Assembly (NCBI GenBank): GCA_036250195.1
Contig: JAVHZZ010000003.1
Location: 53,249,521 to 53,313,520 of the forward strand
Direction: 5' to 3'
DNA length: 64,000 nt
DNA from: Mixophyes australis
Taxonomy: Eukaryota; Chordata; Amphibia; Anura; Limnodynastidae
The position numbers and the translations under genes were made by a program. Of the stretch, positions 48,443 to 61,254 are shown piece after piece. Each line of letters opens with the position of its first letter. Position 1 is the stretch's first letter. The notes beneath the pieces are model-generated. The model was not told the origin of the DNA. It ran no database searches and saw nothing but the letters and a program-made list of their open reading frames with translations.

Positions 48443-49790
48443 GGCCATATTTCAAATGCTCAAATAGGCTCCACTGGAATCCAGAAGTGGTCTGGCCAAA
48501 CACAGCACTCAATCTCATCCAAATTGGCCACTTATTTGTGTGCCTATAAATTAAAGTGATTGTGATGGTGAGTGCTTTGGCAATGTGTGACCAGCATTAG
48601 CGGCCACACAAGTAACAGCCAAACGGAATGCAATTGAACAGACCTTTAGGTGCGTTTAGATTATCTCCTAAATGTTCCATCAGCTTTTAAACCAGCTGCA
48701 ATGCATTACATTTAACGATCATACCATTCCATTTTCTCTATAATAAATACACTTCTCTAACATCTGTAGAATTCTACACGAGCCAACATACCCAATGGTG
48801 CTTTCATAAGTTTTGCTAGCAAGTTTTTAGAGCAAATGTTCACTTATAGCATCCAAAGTATTCCTCAATTCAATGAAAGTGAAAGTGGGGAGCAAAACTA
48901 AAGATTCACTTTCAATTTTGGGCACTGAGGACTCAACGGCTGGAACCACTTAAATATAAGAGAACATTACTCTTTGTTCTTCATCATAATCTAATAGGGC
49001 ATTCTTTTATATTTTCAATATTTAGGAGAAAAAAAACACACACAAGTGGACACAACCGCTCTGTATGAGCGCCAGCTGGTGTATATCTGTAATCTGAATT
49101 GACCAGGACTTCCCTTAGTCGCTAGCCAATCGCAAGCTGTAGCTGAGCTGCCCGGTTACAGTGGTTCAGAGGCGGGAGCTCATCGTATACAGTTGTTAGT
49201 TTTTATGCTTTTTGCTCTTCTCCCATTCGATTACAAAAACTTTAGATTACAAAAATAGAAGAGTTTACCATTCACATTAATAAAAGGTTGGGAGATATTT
49301 ATTTATAACATAGGTAGTTAATCCCATTGCCCATAAATCTTTTCACCCCATGACAAGCAGGTTCAGATGATAACAACGCGTGACGTGCAAGCAAAAATAA
49401 TGCACGCGAATAGTTGAGTAGGGTTTTCCCGCCCTATAATTAAACTATAGGTCCGTTTTTTGGTCGCAATAGCGCAATAAGGTGCAGGAAAGTGTGGAGC
49501 TAAAAAGTTTTTGGTGTAATTGAATAGGTCCCTTAGAATGCTTCAATATCAATTCAAGAAGGTGTTTCAGATGTGATAGCCATTAATATATGAATATCGC
49601 ATTAAGCTAATTAAAGTTTGAGAAGCGTGAGCTTGGCCCTTATATTCATTTGATGAGAACAGAATTTTTTTGCACCGCTATTCAGCCTAGAGAGAAAACC
49701 AGTGCAGACCAACAAATAACATAGCACCAATTTCCTCTAAGGGTTAAAAGAAGAATCAATACACATTTGTCAATTACGGTCAGTGGCGGA

Positions 49791-49850
49791 TTTGGGGTCA
49801 TTACCTGAGGCCTAGAACTGCTGGGGACCCAGGGCCATCTGCAGATAAAA
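49791..49850 (+). mobile_element. possible hAT MITE terminus
   Basis: CAGTGGCGGATTTGGGGTCA is a typical hAT-like left end (CAGTGGCGGA). No matching right end was found, so it is a fragment or an unrecognised element. Confidence 0.35.
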
Positions 49851-50089
49851 TGACTTGGAGCAGTGCTACTCCAGCTAGTGGCCGTGGTGTGGATACAGCC
49901 CCCAAGGCTTTTTGTGTGTTATAGTTGTATTCCGACCACATGTACATTTCTTTAAAAAAATATGTATCCCTTGGAAAAAGCTGATCTAGACAAAGGATAG
50001 AATAAGCTTGGGACAAGGTGGTTGCTGTATATTCCAATGTATTTGAGTAAATGCTATGGCTGAGTTTTGCAAAATACATGGAGAATAAC

Positions 50090-50319
50090 ACCTGGAGGGG
50101 AGGACTGGTAGCAAGTGCGGGAGGGGGCGCAGTTCCGCGATCGTGATGCTGTAGCCCCGCCCCCTGCATTGCAATGCCCAAAATCGCGGCATCATGTGGT
50201 TATAATGAAGCGATCGTATCATCAAGCCCCGCCTCCGCCCCCACTTCAACAGTGAAATGGGTGGGATACGGGAGGGAGGACTGCTCTTTCGGGACATTCC
50301 AAGAGAGTAGGTAAGTATG
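50090..50319. mobile_element. GC-rich MITE fragment, TTGCCAAC family
   Basis: Right part only: CCCCGCCTCCGCCCCCACTT, CGGGACATTCCAAGAGAGTA and the terminus GGTAAGTATG. The left end has not been found. Confidence 0.55.
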
Positions 50320-51100
50320 TTTAATACATCTAGGGGCCAATTTATCCAAGGGCAAAGAAGCACTATAGCCAGTCATAGCCCATCACTTCCTGTCAGTAAC
50401 CCTACTAAGTAACATTACAGAGAACCATTTTAAAGCCAAAAATGACTGCTAGCAGAGACAATAGCTTGTCATCAACTTTATAAATCTTGCAATAACTAAC
50501 ACCTTAACTCCTGCCGTAATAAGGGAATGGTATTTACAATTGTGAATGTTAGAAGCCCTCTCACGTTATATAATCATGTATTTTAATTTAGACCCTTAAA
50601 AAAACCAAAACAGAATTATCACTGGAGAAGAAATGGTTAATCCAGAGAGCAGAAAATAAAAAAAATCACCATGAAACCAAAGCTTTTATTCATCTACACA
50701 TGACACCAACACAAAGCAGTTTTTGTGAGTCAAGCTCTGAAGAATGCTTCTGCTGCTGTTCCTCCAATCGTTAGATTATACAGACAGCCGTTAGTAACAT
50801 TGTAACACAGCAGCTGCATATTATTTACCGGCCTGATTAACTTCTCACATTCACAAGAACAACAGAAGCTATACAACAAAAACACAAATGTATATTCTTA
50901 ACAAATTCCTATAAATCCGCATTGTGACACTTTACTGCTTATTACACTATAAATGTTGAGCACGGTCTGAAGTGGAGATGAGCGAAGTTGCTGCAAAAGA
51001 TTTAACAGGAATACAGAGATGATCTCTCAGTAGTCTGGGGTGTTTTCTGGTTTCTACACATAACACATTACGTCACACTGAATTACTCATCTCCCGGTAC

Positions 51101-51295
51101 CATAGTTGCCAATTTTCTATTGTTCCCTGTTTTCTATTGTGATGGGAGGGTGGAAGGAAGCGTGGCGCGGAATAGTGCGCCATTTTGTCGTGGGGCTGGG
51201 CAGGTTTGCAGGAGAATTGCCTGTTCTCCCCGGAGTCTGGGAGACCTACCCTGAATTTGGGAGTCTCGCGGACATTCCGAGAGAGTGGCCAAGTA
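51101..51295. mobile_element. GC-rich MITE, TTGCCAAC family, copy 6
   Basis: Starts CATAGTTGCCAATTTTCTAT and ends GAGTGGCCAAGTA, with TCTGGGAGACCTACCCTGAA and GACATTCCGAGAGAG. The ends are diverged. Confidence 0.7.
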
Positions 51296-51433
51296 GGCTG
51301 TGGCAACGGGTTTGTTCCAAGTAAAACTCACATACAGGTGTATATTTATGTAGGTATTTCATGGGACCCAATTTCCTGACTGATCACAGACTAATGTAAT
51401 GCAGGCCTGTTGGTGTTATTTCTATCATGCATA

Positions 51434-52278
51434 TACACTACCTGGCCAACAGTGTGTGGATACCACTTCTAATTAGAGTGTTTGGCCATTTCATTCACAC
51501 CCATTGCGAACAGGTGCATAAAATGAAGCATACAGACATGCAATCTCCATAGTCAAACATTAGCAGTAGAATGGGTCGCACTGAAGAGCTCAGTGACTAT
51601 TAATGTAGCAGTGTCATATGATGCCACCTTTCCTACAAGTCAGTTCATCAGATTTCTGCCCTGCTCAAGTTGCCCTGCTATAGTGACGTGGAAACATCTA
51701 GGAGCAACTCAGTTGCAGAGCAGTCGGCCGCACAAACTCACAGAATGGGGCCGCTGAGTGCTGAAGCACAAAGTGTGTAAAAATCTTCTGTTCTCAGTTG
51801 CAACACTCCCTATCGAGTTCCAAACCGCCTATGGAAGCAATGTCAACACAAGGACTGTTCATTGGGAGCTTCATGGGTTGGGTTTCCATGGCCAACCAGC
51901 TGCACACAAGCCTCAAATTACCATGCACAATTGCAAACGTCGATTAGTGTGGTGTAAAGCACACCGTCATTGGACTTTGGAGCAGTCGAAGCGCGTTCTC
52001 TGGTGTGACGAATCTGACAGTCTGATGGACTGTTTGGCGGATGTCAGGAGAACATTTCCTACCCAAATGGGTACTGCCAATTGTAAAGTTTAGTAGAGGA
52101 GGAATAATGATTTGGGGCTGTTTTTCTTGGTTTGACCTGGGCCCCTTAGTTCGAATGAGGGGAAATCTTAATGCCTAGCATATAATGACCTGCTAAAGAA
52201 ATGCAGCAACAGTTTGGGGAAGGCTCATTCCTGTTTCAGCATGAAAATTCCACCGTTTACAAAGCGAGGTTAATCAAA
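51434..52278 (+). pseudogene. Tc1-like transposon relic, 5' part and transposase
   Basis: The left end is CACTACCTGGCCAAC. Decayed transposase pieces follow: GLGFHGQPAAHKP, then RRLVWCKAHRHWTLEQS, LWCDESDS with the first Asp, then, in another frame, FGEGSFLFQHENS. In this last motif the second Asp (usual Q-H-D-N) is Glu. The copy ends before the third catalytic motif. It is related to the element at 15470 but is a different copy. Confidence 0.82.
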
Positions 52279-52475
52279 CATGCTTTCCCGTGTCTGGTGT
52301 GGATTCACGTCATTGCGCAGTGGGGGGTGAGGGGTCATGATGACACAAATCTTCCCCTTTACTAAAAAGGGAAACGGGAAATGCGAGGGCTCCAAGACAT
52401 GGCACTGCATGAGCCTGATACATTTTTTCAATGATCTTCTTCTTCCTCATTTTAATTCTGGACAGAGTGGACCAA

Positions 52476-52819
52476 CCAGCCACCTAACCCTCATCCACTC
52501 TTATCGTTCTCCCTCTCTCCCCCCTGGCCCCTCTCTTCTCTCCCCCTGCTTCACTGACTCCCTTTCGTGCCTGTTTTTGTTTCACCCTCCCTTAGGATGT
52601 AAGCTCTTATGAGCAGGGCCCCCCTCCCCTCCTGTCTCCATACCGGTTCTTCTGCTCTGTCTTTACTCCATATGTCTTCCTGGAGTTCCTGAAGCATTGG
52701 TACTTTGTGTTTATTGTTCTGTACTTTGTCACCCTATTTTGTACTACTGTTTGTACTGTGTACGGCGCTGCGGAAAACTTGTGGCGCCCAACAAATAAAG
52801 GATAATAATAATAATAATT
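52476..52819 (+). mobile_element. L2-like LINE, truncated 3' end with ATA tail
   Basis: Matches the 3' untranslated part of the copy at 44380: TGAGCAGGGCCC block, CTCCTGTCTCCATACC, CGGCGCTGCGGAAAACTTGT then GGCGCCCAACAAATAAAGG and ATA repeats. Strongly 5'-truncated. Confidence 0.88.
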
Positions 52820-52895
52820 CTCCTAGGAGTTCGAGATCACTCTCCGAAATTTAGGGAGAGTCCAACACATTACAGGAGATTAGGCAAGTAAGGAT
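52820..52895. mobile_element. GC-rich MITE fragment, TTGCCAAC family
   Basis: CTCTCCGAAATTTAGGGAGA and the end GATTAGGCAAGTAAGG resemble the right end of the family. It directly follows the L2 tail. Confidence 0.4.
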
Positions 52896-54650
52896 TTTCC
52901 GCAAAATATTTATCTTACAGATAAACACCACCTTATCCCAAATAGTAGAAACACAAATAAGCCATATTTGAGACTCCTAGCGTTCCATAAATATTCCCTC
53001 CCATAGGTACCGAAAGTGGTCTTTTCCAGGGATGACAACAAGGAAAAGTGTCAATAAAGCTCATCGGAAGGCCTCCGTGGCTCATTAGCATTACTGCCAT
53101 AACTCCTGCAGAGAGTTATTACTTTGACCATTACCGATACCGGCAGAGGTGACTTTATCTAGAGCTAGAGGGCTCCCAGACATGGCACTGCATGAGCCTG
53201 ATACATTTTTTCAATGATCTTCTTCTTCCTCATTATAATTCTGGACAGAGTGGACCAAAGTGATTGTAGATTGGGTTTATCTCTATCTTTTCCAGGCCAC
53301 AGAAGACAGTCTGTGTTTGCCATTTGCTCCTTGTGGTTGGTCTCTCGACACATGGAAGATCTGCAAATAAAAGGGAGTCACCTCCATACTTGTTGAACAT
53401 TTCTTTTTCCAGGTGTAAGAGTTCTGGTGATGAAGTACACTAACAAGCAGAATACGTAATATGACCCAACACCAACTGTAGATATGTTTGCTGGGATCAA
53501 GACAAGAGCTGGGTGTGACCAGTGCATATCTCCCATAACATGTTAATAAGTTGGGAAAGAGATATCCTGATTTCCTTATGTTTCTGCCAAAAAGTAGCAA
53601 CAACAGTACAATATTTGTACTACGTCACCCCAAATTCCAGTTAACTCACTCCAGGGGAACTACCAGAGTTTTCTATCAAAGCCACTTCGAGCTACATGCT
53701 GTCAGATTGACGGACAGAAAAAGGCGGTCATCCAGAGAACTAAAGGAGCCCCCTATGTAGGGCACACCACTTTCTCAATGTATAATCCATGTACTCAAGA
53801 CTGTAACGGAAAACCACGGGATCGTTGTTCGTCATTCTCAGACTCCAGAATTTGTAGATTCCATTTAAATGTCTTCACCTGCGGCCCTCAGCACTATGTC
53901 CTGGTCTAACTTATTATGTAATTTATGTAAAAAAAAAGAGAATAAGACTAAGCGAGAGCTGCCATCTTCCACATCATGTTAGCTCATCTGCCCAATGCAG
54001 GGAGGTCACGCAGCACATTAGAGGAGGAGGGAGTGCAGTGTAGTCTGCATCAGTTGGTCTCCCACCTTCCGTGGTGGACTCTGGATTTAAGGTAGGCAAT
54101 TTTCAGGCTGCCATAAACAAAATTCATGTAAATTAACCCCTAAATTAGCATAATTAGGTTACTAGATTAGTAGTGTGGAGGGGGGGGGGGGGTCAATGGT
54201 ACTCCCATTGAGTGGTGACATGTGGGGTGGACTGAGTGGCATATTGGGGGAGTTTTGGAGTAGGATGTGGGATCTGAGGACATGTGGGAGAATTTTGGAC
54301 CAATTGGGCCTGAGAGGCATTTTGAGATAAGTGATGAGGGTGCTGAGATCATTTTGGCCTCTTTGTTTTAACTACTGAAACAAAGGGTAATGTGCCATCC
54401 ATAAAAGTTGGAGAGCCACACACGCAGCCCTTGAAGTGGGTCAGGTTGCCCAACACTGCCACATATTCTGCCATGGAGAAGTCTACAAATTACACTACCC
54501 AAAATAAAATGAACTAAGAGGTTCTGTAATTTTCAATCCCTTCCTTTGTCTGCAGAGGTTTGTGATCCTTCAAACATGATGCTCAGTTACATTGAAATGT
54601 GCATTCTTAGTGTAATGTGTTGGGGCCTGAATTATTATATCAATATAAAT

Positions 54651-54797
54651 CATACTTGTCTACTCTCCTGGAATGTCCAGTAGAATCCCGATTGTTTTCT
54701 AGTGAAGTGGATTGGAATGCGACCTCGATGGCGCTGGGAATCGTGTCATTTTGTCCCCACTCCAGGGCTATGATGCTACCAAAAGTTGCCAAGTATG
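54651..54797. mobile_element. GC-rich MITE, TTGCCAAC family, copy 7 (short)
   Basis: Starts CATACTTGTCTACTCTCCTG and ends GTTGCCAAGTATG, only 147 bp, an internally deleted copy. Confidence 0.7.
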
Positions 54798-55676
54798 ATA
54801 TAAATGGGTAAGGTACTAGACAGAGTGTTTAGCGGTACTGAGTGCTAAGCACTTTCAATCTGGCACAGAATATAGAGATCAGTAGCGGTTATGTAGATTT
54901 CGGGGGCAATAGTGCACGATATGAAGTGGAGTCCAAACTCCTGTATTGTTAAAAAAAATCTAGGAGCACTTACGCAAAACAAGGCTCACGAATGGACCAA
55001 AGCTGATTTTCCATTACACACCGGATGTTTTGTGTGCCCTCAGTAGTATGGAATCGTCTGGCCTGCGTACCCCAGTAGACGGCTAATTGACGTCATTACA
55101 GAGTTTCCTTATGAATGATCATAAAGAAACATTTTTTAACTGAAGATACTTTTTTAAGAAACAAAAAAACTTGCAATTTGGTTAAAGCAAGGTCAAGATG
55201 ATTTTAATGTGCAGTCGTCAAAGTCGAAGTTAGGAATGCCATGGTAACCAGCTTTATAAGAGCTGAGGGGTTTATAAAATGAAAACCAGCAAGACAAATT
55301 CAATGCATTGTAACATTGATGGCTCTGATAAAAGGCCAAATTCAGTTTGTTTTATTTTTACTTTTGCATTCATAATCTTTTATATGGGAGCGAGAAAAGC
55401 CCTCAGCGGGAGATGTATTAAAGAACCACGCAGCTGGGCACATGCCAAGCGACTGAAGATATCAACACGTATGTATAAACGCTGACACACATATAGCTGT
55501 GCTTTATTATCACAGTAATAGAGGGTTATTGTGTATATTTTTTGTGGTACTGTGTGTTACCATAACTCATCTATCCCATTATGTCATCATTGTACTCAGA
55601 CTTGCTGAATGGATCCAAACCCTGCTGGTGGTGTGTAACCACATGCAAGGGAATTCCTAGGTTGTCAAAAGACTCA

Positions 55677-55833
55677 GGGCTAGAGTTACTAAACTGCGGG
55701 TTTGGAAAAGTGGAGATGTTGCCTATAGCAACCAATTAGATTCTACATTCTACAAAATGACAGCTAGAATCTGATTGGTTGCTATAGGCAACATCTCCAC
55801 TTTTTCAAACCCGCAGTTTAGTAAATATACCCC
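55677..55833. mobile_element. palindromic MITE (TTTACTAAA family), copy 3
   Basis: Inverted halves GAGTTACTAAACTGCGGGTT and AACCCGCAGTTTAGTAAAT. A central piece present in copies 1 and 2 is missing, so the hairpin loop is shorter. Confidence 0.92.
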
Positions 55834-55992
55834 TTTAGAGTCCAATCTCTTAACCAAAACCACACTGTACAAAACTAAGAAAAGAGGAAAGGTCTGTTTT
55901 ATTAAAGCTATATAGTGTTGGTGTAATGATGCAGCTTTCAGGGGTTGTTCACTTTTGGACAATCCACCCTCAACATACTTCCCTCCGATTAC

Positions 55993-56280
55993 GTACATCC
56001 CAACTGTCCAGATTTAGGTGGGATAGTCCTGATTTCAGGTCTCTGTCCTGTTCTCCTGATCGGAAAAGCTTTGTCCCGATCGGGCCCTTCACTGCTGCTT
56101 TGCAATAGTGCACGCGACATTCAAGGGGGAGGGGACTGGTACACCTCAGCATGTTGGAAACGCTGGACACGCCCCTGGGAATTTGGCCATGTCCCATGAT
56201 GTATGACCACACCTGCTTCTATTGCATTTGGTGGTGCAAACATTGGCCAGATTCACCAACGTGAACAGTTGGAAGGTATG
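55993..56280. mobile_element. MITE with TACATCCCAACTGT ends
   Basis: Ends TACATCCCAACTGT and ACAGTTGGAAGGTATG. Internal TCCTGATCGGAAAAGC faces TTGTCCCGATCGGGCC. About 288 bp, non-coding. Confidence 0.75.
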
Positions 56281-57375
56281 GGGTTACCAGAAGCTGGGAG
56301 CCAATCACAATGGTGTAACACACAATGGAGTATTACAACCCGCTCAGTACGTTACAGAGCTGTACTGAAGTAGAATAGATGGATCGAGTTCTCCAGCAAA
56401 GTGAGCCTCTGCAGGTCTGGAGTACCAGTTTCAGGTACAGGGGCTTCAGGAGTAGACCTCTATTTAGGACACAGGAGGAGATTGCATTAAGTTCCATTGT
56501 CTAAAAATAGAAAGCCACTTTAATTACTCTGAAATATTTTTTTTAAATTAAATTAACTGTGTCCATTGTGATTGAGACTCGAGATTTCTCATGTGTCAAA
56601 AACAATTCCTCTTAAATGAGTTGTCTATTAATAATAAAAAAAAAAACGACCAAACACTAACAGAATGCTACTACTTCTATATGGGACAGGCCGCGGCCCA
56701 ATTTGACTTGATTCCAAGGCACTTATCGTCAACCCTAGTAATCACAGCGAGATTCCTACATCTTCCATTTGGAGACAAGTCAGAAAAACTTCCACATTTG
56801 GCAAATTTCACTATTTCTGTCCAGTAACGAAAAACAAAATCATAGTTTTGACAGTGCATAGCTGTAGAGTTTTGGAAATTCAACAAATAACTTTAATATA
56901 AGTAATTTTATAAGTTTTCAAAAGTGTTTTCAGTGGTTGAGGTTACTAATTCTTTATTGGTGCGTGTAGCACCCTGGGGAAATAACTGTATTGGCTACAA
57001 ATAGATTAAAGTTTGGTATTTTAGAAGCTGTGTACAGTATAAAATGAGTGAAATCTGTGCTTGCAGAGACTTAGACCTCGATTATGTGGGCGAGCAACAT
57101 TGCCACCATGCCTACGCAGAGAATCGATGAAACAGCTCGCAGAGTCATCCAGTCTCCTCATAGTCTTATTGTATTAGTAAGAGAAAGCAAAAGTTACTTA
57201 GGCGAGAGGAGGATGTAGCTGAGTCAGAGTAATCAGCCAGTAAAAAGGGGCAGAGACCTTAAGGGGATATCTGGGGTAAAGCTGAGTGGGAATTGGTGAT
57301 ATTAAAGAGCAGAGGGTATTTATTAGGGAGATGCTGAGAAGATAGTTTAGAAGATAGTTTAGTGAACATGGTAGA

Positions 57376-58160
57376 TGTCAGGATTATGGACAGAAGCCGG
57401 GACAGAAACAGTGGCAAACTCAGGAGTTCCACTGCATCCCAGCATGTTTAGACTGTCTACTTGGTTTCCCTGAAGCACATATGTACAGTTCACATATACC
57501 ATAGCTCCCTACAGCATAGTCCTTGTTCATTTGCGATTACTGAATAGATCTCCTCTATCGCCTCCTTCATAAATCTTAAGTATCACTTGGATGCTGACGT
57601 GTAAAACATTTCCCACATCCAGGATCACAAGACTCTTTAAAACAGCTCTGGCACTCTCTTTGGGTGGCTCTTGATACTCACCCCTCCTCTGCAGTAATGA
57701 TGCTTCACTTGCTTGGCTTAGGCACTGACACCCTCTCTCTGGTGTACTCAAAGTCCTGGGATTTCACTCTCTCTCCTGAGTGTATTAGCTGCCGTGATCC
57801 TGCAAAAACTCTGCCACCTGTACCAACCTCCGCTTGGTTAACGTTTACTCTTGAATGCCACTTGCTCTGACCTCGGTTTGTTATAGGATTTTCTGGTTTG
57901 CCATTTGCACTGACGTCACAGTTATTGTTGCACGCTGTTCTCACTGACTGCAACTTGTTACAGGATTTCTGGCACTTGCACTGACTTCAGATGGTGACAC
58001 TTCTGGCTGCCTATAACTCACACCGACTTCTGTTTGTTTATACCTTGGTTTTCTTGACATGTGTATGTATTGCAGTTTCTAGTCTGATGTTTAGTATTCT
58101 CATGGTTTAGTCTTCTATTCCTTGTATGTACCAGGATTAAACTGATACTATTACGATGAC
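57376..58160 (+). mobile_element. possible Gypsy-type LTR
   Basis: It starts TGTCAGGATTATGGACAG and continues as a pyrimidine-rich block with recurring CACTGAC and TTTGTTATAGGATTT-type phrases, a style similar to the LTR at 25123. The ends and target duplication are not established. Confidence 0.35.
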
Positions 58161-61076
58161 CTGAAGGCAACTAAGTACCGATGACCATATCTAGTGCTAT
58201 GAGAAATAGAAGCTGCCTATAGGTGAAGACCGGAACTTCAGATCTACAGAATTATTTAAAAGCTGGTGGCATACCAATAGATTATATGGATAGAGAAAAA
58301 AGGCATATTCAGCAATCACAAAGAAAGGAGGTTCCTACTGTGCCAAATAGAAGAACCAGAGGTGAAGACTTGGCCCACAGGACAAACCATTCTTTTCAAG
58401 AGGACAGGCATACAGATGGCCGTCCACCCAGGGTCTGGCCAAACAGATCAGTTAATTTACACCCACATGCAAACCCTAGTAAGTCCTGGCCATGTGAAAG
58501 GATCGCACTGTTACATACGCCCTACTGAGAAGTCAGGAGGACCCTTTAATATTGTCACTCTTTAAAATGTTATATTACCAAAGAACTCCAAGGGTTTAGT
58601 GATTCCAAATTAATACAGAGCCTGGGTCCCGTAATGATGAACGAACTTTGAATTGCTTGTTACAGACAATTAGGAGAAAGATGAGAATTTAAAATAGTTT
58701 TCAGCAGGTTGTTAAAATGTAAGATATTAGCACTTCTTGGAGGGTATTAAGATTCAGTTTAATTGTTGCTATCTGTCTAATCTGTTAAATTATCTATATA
58801 CAAAGGTATTGCGCTTATATAATCCCTTACCATATCCGACAGAATGCCATCCCATTCTTGTACTATAACCCCATAATAAAAGTTATTCCTTTAACATACG
58901 GTATGCCTAATTATGGGAGTGTTGTTTCAGGTGAAGACTCTCCCCACTAAGGCTGGTGATAATCTCTGACAATGACATAGGAAGAGTCTACCACAGAGCA
59001 CCTCAATGCATTTAAAGACAAGCATTACAACAACAACAATAACAATGGACTAGAATTCTTTTCCCTTGTAGAATCCTTTTAACGTGACAGTATATAAGAG
59101 AAAAGTAAATGTGACATACACACGAAGGATTATTGGGTCAGAGTAAGAGTAGATGGTAATGGTAAGAGTAGATTACGGGGCCTATTTAAAAAAATGTGTA
59201 ATTCTCCCATAGTGCCTACTACTCGCTGCTCTTTGCTCCTTGTTATCAGAGCTATGTAGCACTTTGCAGGAACTGGGACAGCTCTTTAAATAAGAGGCTG
59301 TCCTGGCGAAAACTCTACATTAATGTGATGGCTTTCGGGTTCTGTCCTGGCTTGTCCACGCACGTGCACTTAGCGATTGATGTCAGCAAGGAAGGGAGGA
59401 GCGTTCAATCTGCCAGGTAGGGATCAGAAGATCTCTCTCTGTCTGGGCATTATTGCAGGTAAGAGCTGCCAATGCCATCTTCAGAACGTGTTAGCCAAAG
59501 AGATGCCCTGAAAAGCAGTTTATCCATTCAGGTCAATACATCAGACCCGAAAGAGGGACAATTTAGAAGGGAAAAGGGTTGGGGAATTTAGTGCCTAAAT
59601 TTAGGGCATTCAGTGGATATAGTACTGACATAGAGGGGCATATTTAGCAATCAAAAAGGATGATTTGTCATTGACACAATAAAAACTCATGTGCTAGCCA
59701 TCATGATTGGAGCAAAGTTGACCAGGTTAATTACGACTAGTGCAAATTAGTGACAGGGCCAAATGTGTCCTGTTTTTGTTTTTTTAAACATTGTGGTTGT
59801 GAAAGTATCACATATTAACCACTACCGTGCAGAAGGGAATCATGGAACATCCCTTAGAGACGTGACTAGTGAAATTGATGCTAAGTCTACAGGGAGCAGA
59901 GCTGTATTCAGAGCTTATTGACACTGTGCTGCATTCACTGTAGGGAAATGTAATTAAATATAACAATTATCAATTGTCAGGTGAAAGAAGCAAATCCATA
60001 GGGTAAAAACTAATACAGAGTGGAAAAACCTTTTCAGTACTATTTATGGTCAATACAATATTTCTATAACCCTTTTCTGAATTTAGTTTATTAATATATT
60101 TTTTGAGATTGGGTCTACATAAATGCAAACAATAATTAAGGTGAGGTCTCCCTCCTACTGCTATTAATATATGTTCTTATACAACCAAGTATTCTACTGT
60201 CTTTTCCCGCTGCTTTGTTATTCCGGTGGTTGACCTTCATGTCATTTAAAATTAGAATTCATAGATCCCGTTCCTGTAGAGTTTGACATTACGCCTCATT
60301 CTATGTTCTGCACCTGTACCTTTGTGCCCTACTTTGGTGCACTGAATTTTAAGAGAACCTGTCATGTTGGGATTATTATTTACATATTACTGAGTACACT
60401 ATATAAAAGAGTAAGAAAAATGGAAAAGAGCCTAGAAAAACAGCAGAGTGGTCTAACATCCTGTAATATACTCGTCCCAAGGATCTTGCGAGGCACAGAA
60501 GCTGAAGGGACCGTTATACTCCAAAATTGAAATTTTCAGATATAAACCATGGAGGTAAAACGGATTGTCCATTCTTACGCTGATATTCCACTACAACTGT
60601 TTTAAAAATTAAAGTATCATCTCCCCACTCATTACAGACAGCTAAAGCCCCTCCCACATGAGTGACATCACTGGCTCTGCTCCTGTGTATGAATCCAACA
60701 ATCCACACAATGTATTTCTGCAAGCAAAAGCCCGATTTAGAACATTAAAAATACTATTTGCATATGAGAAAGATTCGTCTTCACACCTGCGTTTCCAAGT
60801 CTGCATTTTAAGTTGCATCTTAAGATAGTGCAAACTTAAATTTAGTATATAGATGCATTTGGACCAAAGATGTGACAATCATCATCAAGCACTCCAAATC
60901 CTGCACTTGGTTTATGCAGGTGCAAAATTTACACCTCGTAACCAAAGTATTTAAAAATCTGTGTAACCTAAAATAAGATGCCTCTCAGAGGGTACTTGAC
61001 CAATATAAAGGCATTGAACATCCCTTGGAGCTCAGTGCAATCCATTGTATGGAAGTGGAGGAAATATGAAACTACA

Positions 61077-61180
61077 GAGTGGCGGAACTATCATTGGTGC
61101 GGCAGGCGCAGATGCAGAGGGTAGGGAGCCCCGGGGTCCTCCTCCCTGCCTCGGGTATCACTGCTTGCTAGTTGCACCTA
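61077..61180 (+). mobile_element. hAT MITE fragment, family of 29724-29879
   Basis: GAGTGGCGGAACTATCATTG with a GGAGCCCCGGGGTCC block and CTTGCTAGTTGCACC. No clean right end. Confidence 0.45.
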
Positions 61181-61254
61181 CACTACCCAAATCAGGCTGC
61201 TGTATAACTTAGCTGCAGGACAAGATTGGCATCTGCGAAGCTAGTGAAACGGGC

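Larger units (their letters stand above)
52385..53258. repeat. 91-bp direct duplication with 783-bp offset
   Basis: 52385-52475 and 53168-53258 are identical at 89 of 91 positions (GACATGGCACTGCATGAGCC is shared). A truncated L2 copy starts immediately after the first copy. Confidence 0.9.

Noticed and set aside
53165..53353. Possible minus-strand exon containing IIMRKKKIIEKMYQAHAV
   Set aside because: The reading lacks a convincing acceptor, includes a stop soon after, and part of it is within the 91-bp duplicated segment. No protein family was recognised.
58223..58565. ORFs of 67 and 101 codons behind an LTR-like block, possible gag
   Set aside because: No retroviral or Gypsy motif (zinc knuckle, protease, RT) is visible; overlap of two frames suggests chance.
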